Source of the DNA: Sulfurimonas sp.
GTDB lineage: Bacteria; Campylobacterota; Campylobacteria; Campylobacterales; Sulfurimonadaceae
Assembly (NCBI GenBank): GCA_026987995.1
Contig: JALSMC010000230.1
Coordinates: 1-10,824 of the forward strand
Direction of reading: 5' to 3'
DNA: 10,824 nt
Below are positions 7,192 to 10,824 of the stretch, piece after piece. Within the stretch, counting starts at the first letter, position 1. Every line of letters starts with the position of its first letter. The translations under genes and the position numbers were made by a program. The notes beneath the pieces are model-generated. The model saw only the letters and a list, made by a program, of their open reading frames with translations. It had not been told where the DNA came from and searched no databases.

Positions 7192-7219
7192 TTTAAGATA
7201 AATTAACTAAAATCACCTT

Positions 7220-8779
7220 ATGAATAAAAACCTACAAACAGTATTTAATTACCATCAAACTACAAAACACTCCCAACAGAGATATGCCCGTTCTCTTGGA
7301 TATATGGACTGGCAAACGCAGCCTAACCCTTTTAGAAGTTATAATGGAGCGGAGAGTTTTCTTCTACCTTTAGCCTTAGAAAACTCTACTCTTCCCTATC
7401 ATTTACTTGATTCTGACCTGCCCTCTGCTCCACTTCTCAAAGAATCACTCTCTCAACTTTTACAGTTTTCTATGGCAATTGCTGCTTGGAAGGTTTCAGG
7501 TGAGAGTTCATGGGCTGTTAGATGTAATGCTTCTAGTGGTAACTTGCATCCAACAGAGACTTATCTTATTTTACCACCTACTTTAGAAGAACAAAAAAAT
7601 AAAACATCTGTCTTTCACTACACAGCTAAAAATCATGGGCTTGAGATATTAAGTTCATTTGATACAGGTTTTTGGGATACCTTACCCAAAGGAAGTTTCC
7701 TTATGGGACTCTCTGGTATCTCATGGAGAGAAGCTTGGAAATATGGTGAGCGTGCGTTTAGATATGTAAACCTTGATGCGGGGCATGCTTGGCAATCCAT
7801 AAATGTATCTTCAAAGATGCTCGGATGGAAAGTCACACCTCTTAGCAATGTAAGTGACTCAGATATTGCAACTCTTTTAGGCTTAAACCAAGAGAAAAGA
7901 TTTTTTGAGAGGGAACATGCAGATATGCTTTTTGTAGTCTCCCCTGAAGTTGTAGACAATGCTTTAAGTATTGAGAGTTTACTTGGAGATGTTCCACTAG
8001 CCTTTGATGGTATAGCAAATAAACTCAGTCCAACAATGGAAAACTGGGAGATAATAGCAGAGGTAGAAAATGCCACTTCTGTGATGCAGGTAGCACAAAA
8101 AAATGTAGCCAAGAGTAAAGTTACACCCGAACCCACACAAGAGTCTAAAAAAGTAATCATGCAAAGAAGAAGTATCCATGTTATGGATAAGGTTCGTTCT
8201 GTTATCACTAAAGATGAGTTTCATACACTTTTAGCAGGTTGTGCAAATTCTCTCGATGGCAAAGAAAATGCAGCCCACTTGGCTATTTTTGTACATCGTG
8301 TAACAGGGTACGAGTCAGGTATTTACATACTAGTTCGTAACGAGAGAGATAAAGTTGCACTTCAAGAGCAGATGTTCACTGCGTTTAAGTGGGAAGAGTG
8401 TGAGTTTGATGGTCTGTATCTTTTAGATGAAAGAGATGCGATGGTAACAAGTCAAACAATTAGCTGTTCTCAAGAGATAGCAAGTGATGGTGCGTTTAGT
8501 CTAGGAATGTTATGTAACTTTTCAGAGCAGTTAAACACTTATGGGGCCCATAGATACAAAGAACTCTACTGGGAATGTGGTGCTATAGGGCAACAGCTTT
8601 ATCTTGACGCAACTTCAATGGGTCTTAGTGGAACAGGAATAGGATGCTTCTTAGATGATATGATGCACTCTGTTTTAGGTTTAGAGTCAAATGAGTTTCA
8701 AGTGCTGTATCACTTTACTGTTGGAAGAGGTTATGTTGATAGTCGTATTCAAACGCAAGTGGCGTATGAAGAAAGATAA
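7220..8779 (+). CDS. Tandem nitroreductase-fold (SagB/ThcOx-type) flavoprotein
   Basis: A 519-residue cytoplasmic protein with two nitroreductase-fold halves, probably FMN-binding. The N-terminal half shows RCNASSGNLHPTETY (101-115), typical of SagB/ThcOx dehydrogenases, and the helix RYVNLDAGHAWQSI (181-194). The C-terminal half starts after a Pro/Gln/Lys-rich linker (about 290-312) with MQRRSIHVMD (314-323), then HRVTGYESGIYIL (359-371) and ELYWECGAIGQQLYLDATSM (448-467) followed by GLSGTGIG, matching the same fold. It is therefore a fused, pseudo-symmetric pair; SagB proteins alone usually contain one domain. SagB homologues oxidise azolines in peptide natural products, but no YcaO, E1-like or precursor gene is present here, so the substrate is unknown and a general oxidoreductase role is likely. 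It stands as a single gene, divergent from selO, and ends before a strong hairpin. No Shine-Dalgarno precedes the ATG. Confidence 0.85.
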   Translation: MNKNLQTVFNYHQTTKHSQQRYARSLGYMDWQTQPNPFRSYNGAESFLLPLALENSTLPYHLLDSDLPSAPLLKESLSQLLQFSMAIAAWKVSGESSWAVRCNASSGNLHPTETYLILPPTLEEQKNKTSVFHYTAKNHGLEILSSFDTGFWDTLPKGSFLMGLSGISWREAWKYGERAFRYVNLDAGHAWQSINVSSKMLGWKVTPLSNVSDSDIATLLGLNQEKRFFEREHADMLFVVSPEVVDNALSIESLLGDVPLAFDGIANKLSPTMENWEIIAEVENATSVMQVAQKNVAKSKVTPEPTQESKKVIMQRRSIHVMDKVRSVITKDEFHTLLAGCANSLDGKENAAHLAIFVHRVTGYESGIYILVRNERDKVALQEQMFTAFKWEECEFDGLYLLDERDAMVTSQTISCSQEIASDGAFSLGMLCNFSEQLNTYGAHRYKELYWECGAIGQQLYLDATSMGLSGTGIGCFLDDMMHSVLGLESNEFQVLYHFTVGRGYVDSRIQTQVAYEER

Positions 8780-8789
8780 CTAAGAAAGG

Positions 8790-8821
8790 AATAAAGTAAG
8801 TTTGTAACTTACTTTATTTTT
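8790..8821. terminator. Bidirectional terminator between convergent genes
   Basis: A perfect 13-bp inverted repeat: left arm AATAAAGTAAGTT (8790-8802), loop TGT (8803-8805), right arm 8806-8818, followed on the plus strand by T residues to 8821. It lies 10 nt after the stop of the plus-strand nitroreductase-like gene and includes the last two codons and stop of the minus-strand transketolase gene. The T-tract is good for plus-strand transcripts; in the minus direction the stem is followed by a CCTTTCTTA tract, a weaker tail. The stem is AT-rich, which lowers its stability, but its perfection and position between convergent genes make a shared terminator likely. Confidence 0.8.
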
Positions 8822-10725
8822 GCTACGATAGATTCCGCTGTAAAACCAAACTTCTCAAAAAGTAGTCCCGCAGGTGCTGAAGCACCAAATGTATCCATAG
8901 CTATCACAGTGTCTGCAAGTCTATACCACTCTAAACCACGAGCGGCTTCAATAGCTACAGTTTTAGTACCTTCTAGAATAATCGAGTCCATATATCCCTT
9001 ATCTTGTTCAATGAAAAGGTCGTAACAAGGAACTGAGACAACATTAGCTTTTACACCCTCCGCATTAAGTGTCTCTTTTACTTTAAGAGCTAACTCAACT
9101 TCACTTCCTGAAGCCATAAGAGTAACAGTTGCATTTTTATCTTGAGCTAGTAAGTATCCACCGCGAGAAGCTTCACCTCTTATTGCTTTTGGTAAAACAG
9201 AGAGGTTTTGACGTGAACATACAAATGCAGATGGAGATTTTCTCATCTCTAAGGCTGTTTGCCATGCTTGAATATTTTCTGCTCCATCAGCTGGACGCCA
9301 TACATAGAAGTTTGGTAATGCACGAAACTGTGAAAGGTGTTCTATTGGTTGGTGTGTTGGTCCATCTTCACCTACACCTATACTATCGTGAGTCCAGATA
9401 AAGAACTGCTGTATTCCCGTAAGGGCGGCTATACGAGCTGCTGGTTTTAAGTAGTCGGAGAAGACAAAAAACGTAGCTGAAAACGGCATAAGTGGACCAT
9501 AAAGTGCCATCGCATTTACTATAGAAGCCATAGCATGCTCACGAATACCAAAGTAGATATTTCTACCTTTAGGATAAATACCCATATCATTGAGGTTTGT
9601 TTTGTTAGAGGGGCTAAGGTCAGCACTTCCACCTAAGAAAGATGGAATCCCTCTTGCAATAGCATTCATGATTTTACCATTTGTCCCACGTGTCGCTTCT
9701 GCTTTATCAAATGTTGGATAGTTGATACGAGAAAAATCAGGATTTTGCAGTGCACTTAATGCTTCATTTTGCTCCATTAGCGGAAGAGTTTTTTGTCTAT
9801 GAATCCACTCGCGTTCAAGTAAGTCTCCATGCTCTATAGCACAACGAAATCTCGCCATGATATCTTCAGGAACAAAAAACTTTTTCTCTGGATCAAAGCC
9901 AGCATCAGTTTTTGCTTTAGCAATAATAGCATCACCTAAAGGAGCACCATGAGCATGATGTGAACCCTCTAGCTCTCCTGCACCTTTAGCTATAATTGTG
10001 TGAGCAATAATAATTGTTGGTTTTGTATTTGATTTTGCTTCGAGGATAGCATCATTTATCTCATCGTAATTATGTCCATCTATCTCTAAAACATCCCACT
10101 CTTGTGATTCAAAACGCATACGAATATTTTCAGAAATACTTAAATCAGTACTCCCTTCAATAGTAATATTATTCGAATCATAAATAAGGATTAAGTTGTC
10201 AAGTTTGTTGTGACCAGCGATAGAACAAGCTTCATAAGAAAGACCCTCTTCTAAATCACCATCACCACATAAACAATAAACTGTGTGGTCAATCAACTCA
10301 GCAGTATCAGAGTTCACTTGAGCACCTACAAACTTAGAAGCCATTGAAAAACCAACTGCATTTGCTACACCCTGACCAAGTGGACCAGTGGTAATCTCGA
10401 TACCTTTAGTATGACCGTATTCTGGGTGACCTGGAGTAAGAGAATCCAGTTGACGGAAGTTTTTTAAGTCTTCTATCTCTAAACCGTATCCCCATAAATA
10501 ATAAAGAGAATAGATAAGACCCGTTGCATGTCCACCTGAGAACACTAACCTATCACGGTTTAACCAGTCTGGATTTTTAGGGTTATGGTTTAAGTGCTCA
10601 CCTAAAACGACAGCGATATCTGCTAATCCCATCGGTGCACCTGGGTGACCTGAATTAGCCGCTTGAACCATATCTGCTGCTAAAAATCTAATGCTATCGG
10701 CCATTCTTTTGCGTGTATCATTCAT
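8809..10725 (-). CDS. tkt: Transketolase
   Basis: A complete 638-residue thiamine-diphosphate enzyme that moves two-carbon ketol units between sugar phosphates in the non-oxidative pentose phosphate pathway, providing ribose-5-phosphate and erythrose-4-phosphate. Visible family marks are H27 (NSGHPGAP), H66 (SGGHATG), TTGPLGQG (112-119), the ThDP/Mg motif beginning GDGDLEEG (154-161) and ending NN (185-186), H256-H257 near AKGAGELEGSHHAHG, catalytic E396 (GIREHAM), and THDSIGVGEDGPTHQP (445-460) with H458. The pyrimidine-binding domain (about 335-500) and C-terminal domain (about 515-638) are both intact. The start has AGGAT about 10 nt upstream. A reading frame from upstream ends only 22 nt before the ATG, so tkt is probably in an operon with it. 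Its stop codon lies inside the terminator hairpin. Confidence 0.97.
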   Translation of the reverse strand: MNDTRKRMADSIRFLAADMVQAANSGHPGAPMGLADIAVVLGEHLNHNPKNPDWLNRDRLVFSGGHATGLIYSLYYLWGYGLEIEDLKNFRQLDSLTPGHPEYGHTKGIEITTGPLGQGVANAVGFSMASKFVGAQVNSDTAELIDHTVYCLCGDGDLEEGLSYEACSIAGHNKLDNLILIYDSNNITIEGSTDLSISENIRMRFESQEWDVLEIDGHNYDEINDAILEAKSNTKPTIIIAHTIIAKGAGELEGSHHAHGAPLGDAIIAKAKTDAGFDPEKKFFVPEDIMARFRCAIEHGDLLEREWIHRQKTLPLMEQNEALSALQNPDFSRINYPTFDKAEATRGTNGKIMNAIARGIPSFLGGSADLSPSNKTNLNDMGIYPKGRNIYFGIREHAMASIVNAMALYGPLMPFSATFFVFSDYLKPAARIAALTGIQQFFIWTHDSIGVGEDGPTHQPIEHLSQFRALPNFYVWRPADGAENIQAWQTALEMRKSPSAFVCSRQNLSVLPKAIRGEASRGGYLLAQDKNATVTLMASGSEVELALKVKETLNAEGVKANVVSVPCYDLFIEQDKGYMDSIILEGTKTVAIEAARGLEWYRLADTVIAMDTFGASAPAGLLFEKFGFTAESIVAKIK

Positions 10726-10747
10726 CTTTTTATATCCTGTTTTTGTT

Positions 10748-10824
10748 TTATTTATGTCGGTTAATGTATTTTGTTAGTAAAGAAGACAACTCACTTTGTA
10801 AGCTCTCATCAAAACTAAGCATCT
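10748..10824 (-). CDS. 3' end of an unidentified upstream gene (partial)
   Basis: A minus-strand frame open from the window edge to TAA at 10748-10750, coding 24 residues in view, ending SLLTKYINRHK. Composition and amphipathic pattern look like a natural protein end, and its 22-nt spacing to tkt fits an operon. There is an ATG at 10820-10822, so a 24-residue small ORF is formally possible, but a truncated larger gene is more likely. In Campylobacter jejuni a polyprenyl synthase gene (ispA) neighbours tkt; that is a hint from synteny only, as too little protein is visible here to identify it. Confidence 0.5.
   Translation of the reverse strand, partial: MLSFDESLQSELSSLLTKYINRHK

Noticed and set aside
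7633-8208. Minus-strand 191-codon open frame inside the nitroreductase-like gene
   Set aside because: It lies opposite a well-supported gene with clear family motifs; its translation is low-complexity Ser/Thr/Leu-rich with no recognisable domain and no SD, so it is a shadow frame.
7220-8779. A RiPP (thiazole/oxazole peptide) cluster suggested by the SagB-like gene
   Set aside because: No YcaO cyclodehydratase, E1-like protein, precursor peptide or transporter is present; neighbours are selO and tkt.
10748-10822. Independent 24-residue small protein gene before tkt
   Set aside because: It has an ATG, but no upstream sequence is available to judge an SD; a truncated larger gene explains it better, so it is listed as a partial gene end.

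Overview
The DNA is AT-rich, genes are packed with almost no spacing, and the proteins look like those of Campylobacterota (Epsilonproteobacteria). A Sulfurimonas/Sulfurovum-type free-living member is my best guess, based on the histidine kinase phosphoacceptor segment (MGEMISMIAHQWRQP), the sensory gene content and codon bias. The genus is an inference and was not tested by a search. No tRNA, rRNA, CRISPR array, insertion sequence or phage gene was seen, and no gene-free stretch exceeds 100 bases.

Region 1 (about 5660 down to 42, minus strand) is a compact five-gene signalling operon. In order of transcription it holds: a six-helix membrane diguanylate cyclase with a TTG start; a REC-PAS-PilZ response regulator; a stand-alone flavodiiron-type metallo-beta-lactamase protein of the oxygen-binding di-iron (ODP) type; a membrane histidine kinase with a chemoreceptor-like four-helix-bundle sensor plus PAS domain; and a single-domain response regulator. 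Junctions are a 4-nt overlap, an 8-nt overlap, 8 nt and 2 nt, so the genes are probably translated in a coupled way. A perfect TATAAT lies just before the first gene. The set suggests a pathway in which an oxygen or iron state read by the di-iron protein feeds a two-component relay that meets c-di-GMP synthesis (GGDEF) and c-di-GMP reading (PilZ). This is the most interesting part of the window.

Region 2 (5681-8779) holds two divergent metabolic or redox genes. One is selO (protein adenylyltransferase; minus strand), with Cys at the site of the eukaryotic selenocysteine. The other is a plus-strand tandem nitroreductase-fold (SagB/ThcOx-type) flavoprotein. They share a 99-bp intergenic region with promoter-like sequence both ways and no clear Shine-Dalgarno for either gene.

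Region 3 (8790-10824) holds a complete transketolase gene (minus strand). It converges on the nitroreductase gene at a perfect 13-bp hairpin that probably terminates both. At the right edge is the 3' end of another minus-strand reading frame, probably co-transcribed with tkt.
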